From Ilumatobacter nonamiensis YM16-303 (lineage in GTDB: Bacteria > Actinomycetota > Acidimicrobiia > Acidimicrobiales > Ilumatobacteraceae): 32,670 bases of DNA. The notes under the pieces were generated by a model that ran no database searches, had not been told where the DNA came from, and was given only the letters and a program-made list of their open reading frames with translations. This document shows, piece after piece, positions 8,372-18,987 of the stretch. Both the position numbers and the translations under genes were made by a program. Position 1 is the first letter of the stretch. Each line of letters begins with the position of its first letter. Location of the stretch: positions 1 to 32,670 of the forward strand of contig NZ_BAOL01000026.1 of the NCBI RefSeq assembly GCF_000350145.1. Reading direction: 5' to 3'.

Positions 8372-8462
8372 GACCGACGTTCCCACCCAACTCTCACCGG
8401 AACGACCGGGAGGCTCCGTGCGGTGAGATGTGAGATCGACGGGTGGTCTCACATCTCACCGG
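8358..8462. repeat. Three-copy 18-base repeat with perfect hairpin
   Basis: CCGGTGAGATGTGAGACC occurs at 8358-8375 and as an exact inverted copy at 8445-8462. A near-copy lies at 8421-8440 (AGATC instead of AGACC). Copies two and three face each other and form a perfect 15-bp stem (8421-8435 with 8447-8461) around an 11-base loop. A half copy (CTCTCACCGG) lies at 8391-8400. Copy one spans the stop codon of the upstream gene. There is no T-run, so a role as a classical terminator is not certain; a REP-like dispersed element or a protein-binding site fits as well. Confidence 0.8.
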
Positions 8463-8585
8463 AGGCCGGGGGACGGGTCCGGATGGCGGGGATGGGGGAT
8501 GCGGTCGTCACTGGTGCCGCGGTGGGGGCGACGTGTCGTGGCAGACTTCGTGGCTGGTTCCGACTCCAGCGACCACCCCTGACCG

Positions 8586-9386
8586 ATGCGTGACATCCTC
8601 GACGAATACGAACAGCAGCGACGCGGCCCGGCGTATCCCGACGTGGTCGTCGAGATGGGAATGCTGGTCGAGGACCGATCGAGTCACTTCACCGGCGACG
8701 TCGTCCGCTGGAACGCGGAGGGGGTCACGCTGCAGGATCGTCACGACTACGTGCGTCATTTCGGATGGAAGCCCGGCGGGTTCCTGCTCGAGGGTCGCCC
8801 GGTCACGCTCGTTCGTCCCCCGAAGGTGGCAACGGCGTCGCAGCGGATCACCGCGTCGGGTTCGATCGCGGGCGACGGCCGGGCGCAGGTGGCGCGGGCG
8901 AGTCGGATCTGGGTCGAGGGCAAGCACGACGCCGAACTGCTCGAACACGTCTGGGGCGACGACCTCCGCGAGTTGGGGATCGTCGTCGAACCGCTCCACG
9001 GTGCCGACGATCTCGCTGCAGCGGTGTCGAGTTTCGGCCCATCGCATCAGCGTCGCCTCGGCGTGCTCCTCGATCACCTGGTCGCCGGCTCGAAGGAGAC
9101 GCGGATCGCCGCGACGGTGAGCGACCCGAACGTGCTGATCACGGGCCATCCGTTCGTCGACGTGTGGGCGGGCATCCGACCGAAGGTGGTCGGCCTCGAT
9201 GAATGGCCCGAGATCCCGTACGACCCGGAGGTCCCGTGGAAGGAAGGCATGTGCGCGGCCCTCGGTGTGCCGTTCGACGGCTTCTGGCCGAAGCTCCGCA
9301 ACCGCGTGAACACCTTCGCCGAACTCCGCCCCGAACTCGTCGGAGCGGTCGAGCAGTTGATCGACTTCGTCGCCGAGGCGGACTGA
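8586..9386 (+). CDS. DUF3097 family protein
   Basis: The 266-residue protein resembles the actinobacterial DUF3097 family throughout. The N-terminal part has PDVVVEMGMLVED and VRHFGWKPGGFLLEGRPVTLVRP. A Toprim-like core follows: ARASRIWVEGKHDAELLEHVWGDDLR, then GIVVEPLHGADDL, LGVLLDHLVAGSKE and NVLITGHPFVDVWAGIRP. The conserved Glu (EGKHD) and the Asp/His pairs (LLDHL) are at positions expected for Toprim metal binding, so nucleic-acid binding or processing is plausible, but the family has no established function that I know. The ATG at 8586 is the first possible start, because an in-frame TGA lies at 8580-8582. I see neither a Shine-Dalgarno nor a clear -10 nearby. It converges on the pyrophosphatase gene, with a strong hairpin between. 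Confidence 0.88.
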   Translation: MRDILDEYEQQRRGPAYPDVVVEMGMLVEDRSSHFTGDVVRWNAEGVTLQDRHDYVRHFGWKPGGFLLEGRPVTLVRPPKVATASQRITASGSIAGDGRAQVARASRIWVEGKHDAELLEHVWGDDLRELGIVVEPLHGADDLAAAVSSFGPSHQRRLGVLLDHLVAGSKETRIAATVSDPNVLITGHPFVDVWAGIRPKVVGLDEWPEIPYDPEVPWKEGMCAALGVPFDGFWPKLRNRVNTFAELRPELVGAVEQLIDFVAEAD

Positions 9387-9396
9387 TCGAACAGAA

Positions 9397-9427
9397 CGAC
9401 CCGCCTCGTCGATGACGAGACGGGTCG
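9397..9427. terminator. Bidirectional terminator-like hairpin
   Basis: CGACCCG-c-CTCGTC pairs with GACGAG-a-CGGGTCG around a 3-base loop, giving 13 pairs with one mismatch. It lies between two convergent genes (DUF3097 gene and hppA), with a short T-run shortly after on the plus strand. Confidence 0.65.
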
Positions 9428-9466
9428 GCTCAGTTTCCGAAGTGGCCCGGAGCGGACCGGGTGGGC

Positions 9467-11560
9467 TCAGACGAAGGCGCTGGCGAACACCAGGCTGACG
9501 ATGGTCATCACCTTCAGCAGGATGTTCATCGCGGGGCCGGAGGTGTCCTTGAACGGGTCGCCGACGGTGTCGCCGACGACGGCAGCCTTGTGGGGGTCGC
9601 CGCCCTTGCCGCCGTGGTGGCCGGCCTCGATGTACTTCTTCGCGTTGTCCCAGGCGCCACCCGAGTTCGCCATGAAGATGGCGAGCGCGAAGCCGGTCAC
9701 GAGCGCACCGGCGAGCAGGCCGCCGAGGGCGTCGACGCTGATGAATCCGACGACCAGGGGAACGACGACGGCGAGCGCACCGGGGATCACCATTTCCTTG
9801 AGCGACGCATCGGTCGAGATCGCGACGCAGCGAGCCGAGTCGGGGATCACGCCCGGTTCGCCTTCGCGAAGGCCCGGGATCTCACGGAACTGGCGGCGGA
9901 CTTCTTCGATCATCTTGTACGCAGCGCGACCGACGGCGTCGATCGTGAGTGCGGCGAAGAGGAACGGGAGTCCGGCACCGATGAACAGGCCGATGAACGT
10001 CTCGACCTGTCCGACGTTGAGGTCGAGCACTTCGCCCTCGGCGAGGAGTGCGAACTCGAAGCTCTTGAACAGTGCGAGCGCGGTGAGCGCTGCCGAACCG
10101 ACCGCGAAGCCCTTGGCGACGGCAGCAGTGGTGTTGCCGAGCGAGTCGAGTGCGTCGGTGACCTCACGGACCGACGGGTCGAGCTCGGCCATCTCGGCGA
10201 TGCCGCCGGCGTTGTCGGCGATCGGACCGTAGGCGTCGACCGAGACGACCACGCCCGTCGTGGCCAGCATGCCGATGGCTGCGACCGCGATGCCGTAGAT
10301 CCCGCCGAAGCCGTCGGCCTCGTCGAGGAACGCCAGCTGGCCGCCCCAGTACGCAACGCCGACCCCGATGAGGATCAGGACGACCGAGGCTGCGACCGAC
10401 ACCATGCCGGTGGAGATGCCCGACAGCACGGTGGTGGCCGGGCCGGTCTCGGTCTGCTCGGCGATCTTCTTGACCGGGCTGAAGTGATCCGACGTGTAGA
10501 ACTCGGCGCACTTGCCGAGCGCCCAACCGACGATGAGTCCACCGATCACCGAGATCGCGAGACCGATCGGCTGATCGAACAGATCGGAGTCGCTGAAGAG
10601 CCAGAACGCGGCACCGACGGTGCCGACGGCGGTGATCGCCATGGCGACGTTGGTGCCCATGTGCAGCGCCCGCGCGAGCGCGTGACCCTCGGTGGAGTCG
10701 CCGCCCTTGACGAAGAACGAACCGATGATCGAGGCGATCATGCCGATGAAGGCGATCAGCATCGGGAACACGAGCAGGTTGATGTTGCCGTCGAGACCTG
10801 CGTCGGAGGCGGCGAGGCCACCGGCGAACGCAACGAGCGAGATCGGTGCGATGATCGAGCCGGCGTACGACTCGAAGAGGTCGGCACCCATGCCGGCGAC
10901 GTCGCCGACGTTGTCGCCCACGTTGTCGGCGATCGTGGCGGGGTTGCGCGGGTCGTCCTCGGGGATCCCCGCCTCGACCTTGCCGACGAGGTCGGCACCG
11001 ACGTCAGCGGCCTTGGTGTAGATGCCGCCACCGACACGGGAGAACAGGGCGATCGTCGATGCACCCAGGCCGTAGGCGGTGACGATCTCGAACGCGTCGT
11101 CCACCTCGAGCCACGTGACGAACACGAGGTACGTGAGCATCAGGCCGCCGAGGGCGAGCCCGGCCACGGAGAAACCCATCACCGCGCCGCCGCGGAATGC
11201 GACCGGCAGCGCCTTGCCCGGACCGGACTTCGCGGCCTCGGTCGTGCGGGCGTTGGCCATGGTGGCCACGGTCATGCCGGCGTAGCCGGCGCCGGCCGAG
11301 AGGACCGCACCGAGCAGGTACGTGACCGCTGCGAGGGGAGCGATGACGACCGCGAGGATCACGGCGAGCACGGCGGCGAAGGCGCCGACCCACTTGTACT
11401 CGGCGTGCAGGAAGGCTTTCGCTCCCTTCTGGATCTCGGTCATCAGGAAGACCATGCGCTCGTCGCCGGGCGACTCCTTCTCGACGAGCTTGTAGTAGTA
11501 GCCGGCGAGACCGAGTGCCGCGAGAGCGGAAATCAGTGCGAGATAGGGAACAACGTCCAC
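9467..11560 (-). CDS. hppA: Membrane-bound ion-translocating pyrophosphatase, K+-dependent type
   Basis: The protein is 697 residues with about 16 membrane segments, as usual for the family. It hydrolyses pyrophosphate and pumps H+ and/or Na+ across the membrane. The signature DVGADLVGKVE, followed by GIPEDDPRNPA and DNVGDNVGD, forms the substrate and Mg2+ site. The C-terminal GGAWDNAKK and GDTVGDPFKDTSGPAMN complete it. GNTTAAVAKG (475-484) has Ala, not Lys, at the position that decides potassium dependence, which marks the K+-dependent class. The gate region GADLFESY has Glu in the position seen in Na+-pumping members, so Na+ transport is possible. GTG 11560 is chosen because AGGAGG sits 9 bases upstream; the open frame continues further but without coding signal. 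The gene is divergent from sdhC. It could recycle PPi energy alongside succinate dehydrogenase-driven respiration. Confidence 0.93.
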   Translation of the reverse strand: MDVVPYLALISALAALGLAGYYYKLVEKESPGDERMVFLMTEIQKGAKAFLHAEYKWVGAFAAVLAVILAVVIAPLAAVTYLLGAVLSAGAGYAGMTVATMANARTTEAAKSGPGKALPVAFRGGAVMGFSVAGLALGGLMLTYLVFVTWLEVDDAFEIVTAYGLGASTIALFSRVGGGIYTKAADVGADLVGKVEAGIPEDDPRNPATIADNVGDNVGDVAGMGADLFESYAGSIIAPISLVAFAGGLAASDAGLDGNINLLVFPMLIAFIGMIASIIGSFFVKGGDSTEGHALARALHMGTNVAMAITAVGTVGAAFWLFSDSDLFDQPIGLAISVIGGLIVGWALGKCAEFYTSDHFSPVKKIAEQTETGPATTVLSGISTGMVSVAASVVLILIGVGVAYWGGQLAFLDEADGFGGIYGIAVAAIGMLATTGVVVSVDAYGPIADNAGGIAEMAELDPSVREVTDALDSLGNTTAAVAKGFAVGSAALTALALFKSFEFALLAEGEVLDLNVGQVETFIGLFIGAGLPFLFAALTIDAVGRAAYKMIEEVRRQFREIPGLREGEPGVIPDSARCVAISTDASLKEMVIPGALAVVVPLVVGFISVDALGGLLAGALVTGFALAIFMANSGGAWDNAKKYIEAGHHGGKGGDPHKAAVVGDTVGDPFKDTSGPAMNILLKVMTIVSLVFASAFV

Positions 11561-11640
11561 GGGGTGGTGCCTCCTGGGCGTACTCGGTCGACGCGTGGTT
11601 CGCGGCGAGGTGTGTGGTCGACGGGCTTTCTCCCGGACGA

Positions 11641-11665
11641 CCCGGACCATGATGGCCGGTCCGGG
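11641..11665. promoter_or_regulatory. Inverted repeat in hppA-sdhC intergenic region
   Basis: CCCGGACC (11641-11648) and GGTCCGGG (11658-11665) form a perfect 8-bp dyad with a 9-base spacer. On the minus strand a TAGCAT -10 candidate for hppA (11671-11666) lies immediately upstream, so the dyad would sit at the transcription start: an operator or a 5'-leader hairpin. Confidence 0.4.
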
Positions 11666-11755
11666 ATGCTACGAAGAAATTGCAGCGATCGGGCAGGGTG
11701 AGCGTCACAACTTCGACGGTGCGTGTCGATTGGGCCCGCGGCGTCGGCCACCGGG

Positions 11756-11761
11756 TAGGTT
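11756..11761 (+). promoter_or_regulatory. -10 element for the sdhCAB operon
   Basis: TAGGTT lies 9 bases before the sdhC ATG, matching the leaderless pattern of other genes here. Confidence 0.5.
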
Positions 11762-11770
11762 CACAGTTCT

Positions 11771-12582
11771 ATGGCACAGACGTTGAGCCGCGGCCCGGTC
11801 TCGGGCACCGCCGTCAAGGCACCGGCGAAGAAGAAACCGTTCATCATCGATCTCTACGCCACGGCCGTTGGCAAGAAGTACGTGATGGCGATCACCGGCC
11901 TCATCGGGATCGGTTTCGTCATCACGCACATGATCGGCAACCTCAAGATGTACCTGGGTGTCGTCACCGAGAGCAACGGCGATCAGATCTACGACCTCGA
12001 CGTGTACGGCGAGTTCCTGCGCGAACTGCTCGTCCCGATCCTCCCGCGGACCTATTTCCTCTGGGGCCTGCGACTCGTCCTCATCGGTGCCGTTCTGCTG
12101 CACATCCATGCCGCGTACGGCCTGACCCGGATCAACCACGGCGCCCGCGCCGTGAAGTACCAGTCGGCCCGGGACTACCAGGTGGCGAACTTCGCGAGCC
12201 GGTCGATGCGGTACACCGGCATCGTCGTCGGACTGTTCATCATCTGGCACCTGGCCGACCTGACCTGGGGGTTCGCCAATCCCGACTTCGTCCGCGGTGC
12301 CGCGTACTACAACCTCGATCAGTCGCTGTCCCGCATCCCGGTCGCGATCCTCTACATCGTGGCCAACATCGCGCTCGGCATCCACCTGTTCCACGGCACC
12401 TGGTCGCTGTTCCAGTCGATGGGTTGGAACAATCCCCGATTCAACGCGTGGCGCCGCAACATCGCCATCGGAACCGCAGCGGTGATCGTCGCCGGGAACT
12501 GCTCGTTCCCGATCGCGGTCATGGCCGGAGTCGTCGAGTACGACCCGGATGCGGTGACCCATCCTGTCGAGGAGGCAGGCGA

Positions 12583-12586
<4 letters not shown>
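11771..12586 (+). CDS. sdhC: Succinate dehydrogenase cytochrome b subunit (b558-type)
   Basis: The 271-residue membrane subunit belongs to the fused, dihaem b558 family (one protein instead of separate SdhC and SdhD). Five membrane segments are visible, with His residues in typical haem-ligand positions: [29 protein letters not shown] and GIHLFHGTW. It anchors SdhA/SdhB and passes electrons to quinone. Length and gene order match the mycobacterial Sdh1 set (Rv0249c-Rv0247c, from memory). The ATG at 11771 follows a TAGGTT -10 by 9 bases. The stop overlaps the sdhA start in an ATGA, indicating translational coupling. It is divergent from hppA. Confidence 0.92.
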
Positions 12587-14505
<1,919 letters not shown>

Positions 14506-14518
14506 GGAAACAGGAATC

Positions 14519-15292
14519 GTGACCACTCTCACCAACATCACTCTGAAGATCTGGCGCCAGGACGGTCCGGAGGGCCAAGGTCGCTTCGAGACCCACCAGA
14601 TCCCGCAGATCAGCGACGAGGCGTCGTTCCTCGAGATGCTCGACATCTTGAACGAGCGTCTGATCGAGGAGAACAAGGAAGCGATCGTCTTCGACCACGA
14701 CTGCCGCGAGGGCATCTGCGGCACCTGCTCGCTGATGATCGACGGCCAGGCGCACGGCCCGCAGAAGGGCACCGCGACGTGCCAGCTGCACATGCGCACC
14801 TTCGAGTCCGGCGACGAGATCGTGATCGAGCCGTTCCGCGCGACCGCATTCCCGATCATCAAGGACCTGATGGTCGATCGGGCCCCGTTCGACCGGATCG
14901 TCGAGGCGGGTGGCTTCATCACCGCGCCGACCGGTGGTGCGCCCGACGCGAACCTCATCCCGATCCCGAAACCGGTGTCCGACTCGGCCATGGACAACGC
15001 CGCGTGCATCGGCTGCGGTGCGTGCGTCGCCGCGTGTCCGAACGGCGCCGCGTCCCTGTTCACCTCCGCGAAGTTGACGCACCTCAACCTGCTCCCGCAG
15101 GGTCAGGCCGAGCGCTTCAAGCGGGCCGAGACGATGGTCGAGACGATGGAGGAGTACTTCGGTTCGTGCACGAACCACGGCGAGTGTGAGTCCGCCTGCC
15201 CGAAGGAGATCTCGATCGACTCCATTGCGGTGATGAACACCGACTACCGCAAGTCGAAGATCAAGAACCGCAAGGCCCTCTCCCGCCGCTGA
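14519..15292 (+). CDS. sdhB: Succinate dehydrogenase iron-sulfur subunit
   Basis: The 257-residue protein carries the three cluster-binding regions. CREGICGTC plus the later Cys in GTATCQLHM bind [2Fe-2S]. CIGCGACVAACPNG and CTNHGECESACPKEI bind the [4Fe-4S] and [3Fe-4S] centres. It links the SdhA flavin to the quinone site in SdhC. The GTG start at 14519 lies 13 bases after the sdhA stop; GAGG and AGGA purine runs precede it. It is the last gene of the sdhCAB operon and ends just before a hairpin shared with the convergent GH2 gene. Confidence 0.95.
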   Translation: MTTLTNITLKIWRQDGPEGQGRFETHQIPQISDEASFLEMLDILNERLIEENKEAIVFDHDCREGICGTCSLMIDGQAHGPQKGTATCQLHMRTFESGDEIVIEPFRATAFPIIKDLMVDRAPFDRIVEAGGFITAPTGGAPDANLIPIPKPVSDSAMDNAACIGCGACVAACPNGAASLFTSAKLTHLNLLPQGQAERFKRAETMVETMEEYFGSCTNHGECESACPKEISIDSIAVMNTDYRKSKIKNRKALSRR

Positions 15293-15298
15293 CCGTGG

Positions 15299-15321
15299 CA
15301 TGACGGGTCCGACCCGTCGTG
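15299..15321. terminator. Bidirectional terminator-like hairpin between sdhB and the GH2 gene
   Basis: A 10-pair stem (CATGACGGGT with ACCCGTCGTG, one G-T pair) has a 3-base loop and sits between two convergent genes. Confidence 0.55.
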
Positions 15322-15328
15322 TCTCGCT

Positions 15329-17458
15329 TCAGTTCGGAGGGAGGGTCACTGCCGTGGCGACGCGGTTCGCCGCGATCGCCGCGCCGTCGATGCCGGTGGC
15401 CAATACCTCGATCGCCAGCTCGCCGAGTGTGTCGGGCACCGTGAGTTCGAGGGTCCCCACCCGCGCGACGTCGTCGGCCTCGACCGAACCCGTGAAGGTC
15501 CATCGCTTGGATCCGCCCGCCCACCGCGCGGTCGCGACGAGGTCGATCGCGTCGATCGGCGTCCGCTCGTCGTTGACGACGTGGACGGCGAGGCAGACGG
15601 CGTCGCCCGCGTTCACCCAGCCTGGCGGCGCGTCGACGACCACGATGATCGGTGCGCACGCCGCCCGCACCGCGGAGTAGGCCGGCTTCGGGATCCGCTC
15701 GGCGTCGAGCACGCTCGTCGACATCGCGGCGACCGGATCGGCGAGTGACGAGAAGCAGAAGCCCCCGGTCGGTCGATACTTGTGTCGTCGCAGCAGTTCG
15801 ATCTGGGAGCGCAACACGGTCGCCTGATGTTCCTGGAGCGCGGTACGCCACGCGTCCGGCGTGGCGAAGTCGGTCGGTGGGAATCGACTGTGGACGTCCG
15901 CGCGGTGGTAGCCGTCTGCGTCCTCGAGCGCGCCCCAGTCGAGGTCCGGCCAGACGTGGTCGACGAGCTGCTGATCGAGCGCCGGGACCGACGCGGACAG
16001 GCTCTCGGTCCCGAACTCGCTGATGTATCGCACGGCGCGGGGTGTCCGCCGAGCCAGCCGTTCGAGGTCGGTGCCCTCTCCCGGTCGCCAGTCGAACCAC
16101 AGGTGGCCGCCCTCACCGTCCACCCACGGCAGCCCGGCGAGCAGGCTGGAGCGGGCGATCGCCGGACGACTGGGGTCGCTCTGTTCGAAGGCGCGCTTGA
16201 CCCACCGGTCGAGCGCCGTTCGGTTCCACGCCGGAACGGGTTGTTTCGCTGCACGTCGGACACGCGACCGCCAGTCGCTGCGTTGATCGGGGTCGGGACT
16301 CGCCGGCTCGTTGTGGGCCGACCAGAGCACGATCGAGGGATGATGGCCGAGCTGATCGACCGCGGCACTCGCCTGGCTGACGGCGCGGGTGCGGACGCTT
16401 CGGGCGTGGGTTCCTTCGAGCGGAAAGTCCTGGAGAACCAGAATTCCGAGTTCGTCGGTGCGGTCGTAGAAGCCGCGTCGGTTGATGTGGCCGTGAACCC
16501 GGACCGTGTTGAGGCCGAGGTCGAGCACGTGCTGGAGGTCGCGCTCGATCGCCGCGTCGTCGGTGTCACCGAGACCGACGGTGATCGGCATCACGTTGAC
16601 GCCGCGGAGGAAGATGCGTTCGCCGTTGACCGAGAAGATCCAGTCGTTGTGTTGGATCTGACGGAGGCCGGTCCGCTGCAATCGCTGGTCGCTGATCTCG
16701 CCATCGACGAGGACCTCGACGACGAACTCGGTGAGCGGCTGGTCGCCCATCTCGTAGGGCCACCAGAGGTCGGGGTCGCGGATGTCGACCGACCACTCGA
16801 ACTCGTTCATCCCCTTCGCCACTGCGGAGCGCTGCTCGTGAACGATCTCGTCGTCACGCCGCGTCAGGATCGTCACGTCGTGGTGGCCGTCGCTGTCGAA
16901 CGTGGCGGACAGAACGACGTGCGCGCGCCGCTCGTCGGCGTCACGGCAGAGGACCCGGAGCCGGTCGATCCGAATCGGACCGGTGTCGAACATCTGCACC
17001 GACCGCCAGATGCCACCGGGATTCCACCCGGCCGGGAGCACGTCCCACTCCTGCAGAACCCCGGTGATGTTGGTGCGTGCCCCCGTTTGTCCGGGGCAGG
17101 TCACCTCGACGGCGAGCACGTGTTCGTCACCGATACGCGCCAGCTGCGTGATGTCGAAACTGTGGGGGACGAAGTAGCCCTCCGAGTCGCCGAGGTAGGC
17201 GCCGTCGAGCCACGCGTCGCCCTGGTAGAAGATCCCGTCGAACATCACCCAGCGACGTCGACCCTCGCCGGGGGGTGACGAGGTGAAGCGATGCCGGTAC
17301 ATCAACGGTCCGGCGCAGTTCTCGAACGCGGCGTCGTGTTGCCAGTGGCCCGGAACGGTGACCTCGGACCACGACGAGTCGTCGCTGTCGAGGCCGATGC
17401 CGAACCGGCGGATGTCGTCGGTTGCGCGCGTGGCGACCCAACGACCCTCCAGCTCCAT
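15329..17458 (-). CDS. Glycoside hydrolase family 2 protein (beta-mannosidase/glucosaminidase-like)
   Basis: The protein is 709 residues from ATG 17458 (MELEGRWVATRATDD). The order is an N-terminal sugar-binding jelly roll (VPGHWQHDAAFENCAGPLMYR, MFDGIFYQGDAWLDGAYLG), an immunoglobulin-like domain and a TIM barrel (NGERIFLRGVNVMP onward). LWSAHNEP gives the acid/base Glu384 and YISEFGTES gives the nucleophile Glu481; a short C-terminal beta domain follows. Family knowledge: GH2 enzymes remove beta-linked sugars with retention; the exact sugar cannot be read. VLQDFPLEG resembles the mannosidase/exo-glucosaminidase branch more than LacZ. There is no signal peptide, so it is presumably cytosolic. 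The TACGAT -10 lies 7 bases upstream, which supports this start over the longer open frame. No sugar transporter is adjacent. Confidence 0.87.
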   Translation of the reverse strand: MELEGRWVATRATDDIRRFGIGLDSDDSSWSEVTVPGHWQHDAAFENCAGPLMYRHRFTSSPPGEGRRRWVMFDGIFYQGDAWLDGAYLGDSEGYFVPHSFDITQLARIGDEHVLAVEVTCPGQTGARTNITGVLQEWDVLPAGWNPGGIWRSVQMFDTGPIRIDRLRVLCRDADERRAHVVLSATFDSDGHHDVTILTRRDDEIVHEQRSAVAKGMNEFEWSVDIRDPDLWWPYEMGDQPLTEFVVEVLVDGEISDQRLQRTGLRQIQHNDWIFSVNGERIFLRGVNVMPITVGLGDTDDAAIERDLQHVLDLGLNTVRVHGHINRRGFYDRTDELGILVLQDFPLEGTHARSVRTRAVSQASAAVDQLGHHPSIVLWSAHNEPASPDPDQRSDWRSRVRRAAKQPVPAWNRTALDRWVKRAFEQSDPSRPAIARSSLLAGLPWVDGEGGHLWFDWRPGEGTDLERLARRTPRAVRYISEFGTESLSASVPALDQQLVDHVWPDLDWGALEDADGYHRADVHSRFPPTDFATPDAWRTALQEHQATVLRSQIELLRRHKYRPTGGFCFSSLADPVAAMSTSVLDAERIPKPAYSAVRAACAPIIVVVDAPPGWVNAGDAVCLAVHVVNDERTPIDAIDLVATARWAGGSKRWTFTGSVEADDVARVGTLELTVPDTLGELAIEVLATGIDGAAIAANRVATAVTLPPN

Positions 17459-17465
17459 ACCGCCG

Positions 17466-17471
17466 ATCGTA
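17466..17471 (-). promoter_or_regulatory. -10 element of leaderless promoter for the GH2 gene
   Basis: TACGAT on the minus strand, 7 bases before the ATG. Confidence 0.5.
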
Positions 17472-17539
17472 ACGACGCGGGTGGTCCGACGAGCGCCGCG
17501 ACTCCAGGCGCCCGATGAGAGCGCCGGGAAACGGTGCGG

Positions 17540-17545
17540 TAGTTT
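17540..17545 (+). promoter_or_regulatory. -10 element of leaderless promoter for the AAA ATPase-selenoprotein operon
   Basis: TAGTTT, 7 bases before ATG 17553; no Shine-Dalgarno is present. Confidence 0.55.
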
Positions 17546-17552
17546 CGCCCAC

Positions 17553-18983
17553 ATGGCAGAGGTTTCACATGATCGTCCGGCGACTCTCGGAGAACTGCGC
17601 TCGTCGGGCTGGGTGTCGCGGCCGATCAAGCAGGAGATGCGTGAGCACGCGATCGAGAAGATCGCCGCGGGTGAGCCGCTGTTCGCCGGAGTGTCGGGCT
17701 ACGAGAACACCGTGATGCCGCAGCTCGAGAACGCGCTGCTCGCCGGTCACGATGTGATCTTCCTGGGCGAGCGCGGTCAGGCGAAGACGCGGATGATCCG
17801 CTCGCTCACCGGGTTGCTCGACGAGTGGATGCCGATCGTCTACGGCAGCGAGATCAACGACGACCCGTACCATCCGGTGTCGCGCCATGCGATCGACCTG
17901 ATCGAGGAGCACGGCGATGCCGCGCCGATCGACTGGGTCCACCGTGACCGCCGCTACGGCGAGAAGCTGGCCACACCCGACACCTCGATCGCCGACCTCA
18001 TCGGTGAGGTCGACCCGATCAAGGTCGCGGAAGGGCGCTACCTCTCCGACGAGCTGACCTTGCACTACGGCCTCGTCCCGCGCACCAACCGCGGCATCTT
18101 CGCGATGAACGAGCTGCCCGACCTCGCCGAACGGATCCAGGTCGGCCTGCTCAACGTGCTCGAGGAGCGCGACATCCAGGTCCGCGGTTACAAGATCCGG
18201 CTGCCGCTCGACGTCGTCCTGATGGCGTCGGCGAACCCGGAGGACTACACGAACCGCGGCCGAATGATCACGCCGTTGAAGGACCGCTTCGGTTCGCAGA
18301 TCCGCACGCACTACCCGCTCGATGTCGAGACCGAGGTCGCGATCATGAAACAGGAGGCCGTGCCGCTCGAAGCCTCCTCACCCGACGGTGAGGTGCACGT
18401 CTCGGTTCCGGAGTATCTCGGCGATGTCATCGCCACGTTCAGCCACCTCGCGCGTGCGAGCAACCAGGTCAACCAACGCAGCGGCGTCAGTGTCCGACTC
18501 AGCGTCAGCAACTTCGAGGCGCTGTCCGCGAACGCACTGCGTCGAGGACTGAAAGCGGGGGAGCGCAGTGTGGTCGCGCGCATCGACGACCTCGGGGCGC
18601 TCCCCGCGTCGTCGCAGGGCAAGATCGAGATCGAGTCGTTGGAGGAGGGTCGCGAGGGCATGATCCTCGACACCCTCATCAAGGGTGCGGTACTGACCGT
18701 GTTCAAGGACGCGGTCGACCCGGCGCAGACGCGTGCCGTTGTCGATGCGTTCGAGGAGGGGGTCGTCGCCCACACCGGTGAGGACGTCTCGAGCACCGAC
18801 CTGGCCGCGCTGGTCGAGCAGGTCGAGCCCCTCCGCGAGCCGGTGATGGCGTTGACCGGCGGCGATGAGTCGCCCGGCGCAATCGCCTCCGCCGTCGAGT
18901 TCGTGCTCGAGGGCCTGCATCTGTCGAAACGACTGAACAAGGACGCCTCCGGAGCCTCGGCCACGTATCGAGGTCGGGTCTGA
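17553..18983 (+). CDS. MoxR/Mg-chelatase-I-like AAA+ ATPase
   Basis: The 476-residue protein starts MAEVSHDRPATLGELRSSG at ATG 17553, just after a TAGTTT -10. The longer open frame upstream overlaps the GH2 gene and is rejected. Walker A is GERGQAKTR (72-80), Walker B plus sensor is GIFAMNELPDLAERIQVGLLNVLEE, and LPLDVVLMASANPEDYTNRGRMITPLKDRFGSQI follows as in ChlI/MoxR proteins. It resembles mycobacterial Rv0958 in size and sequence pattern (from memory), whose neighbour Rv0959 is a VWA protein; here the VWA partner lies at 20775. Family knowledge: such ATPase/VWA pairs act as chaperones or insertases that activate metalloenzymes or remodel complexes. The selenoprotein gene starts 4 bases after the stop, so the two are almost certainly co-transcribed. 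Confidence 0.9.
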   Translation: MAEVSHDRPATLGELRSSGWVSRPIKQEMREHAIEKIAAGEPLFAGVSGYENTVMPQLENALLAGHDVIFLGERGQAKTRMIRSLTGLLDEWMPIVYGSEINDDPYHPVSRHAIDLIEEHGDAAPIDWVHRDRRYGEKLATPDTSIADLIGEVDPIKVAEGRYLSDELTLHYGLVPRTNRGIFAMNELPDLAERIQVGLLNVLEERDIQVRGYKIRLPLDVVLMASANPEDYTNRGRMITPLKDRFGSQIRTHYPLDVETEVAIMKQEAVPLEASSPDGEVHVSVPEYLGDVIATFSHLARASNQVNQRSGVSVRLSVSNFEALSANALRRGLKAGERSVVARIDDLGALPASSQGKIEIESLEEGREGMILDTLIKGAVLTVFKDAVDPAQTRAVVDAFEEGVVAHTGEDVSSTDLAALVEQVEPLREPVMALTGGDESPGAIASAVEFVLEGLHLSKRLNKDASGASATYRGRV

Positions 18984-18987
18984 GCTG

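Noticed and set aside
9461-11701. A 746-codon open frame on the plus strand opposite hppA
   Set aside because: It is the antisense shadow of a clear membrane pyrophosphatase. It is composed of Asp/Glu/Arg/Gly-rich low-complexity sequence with no domain.
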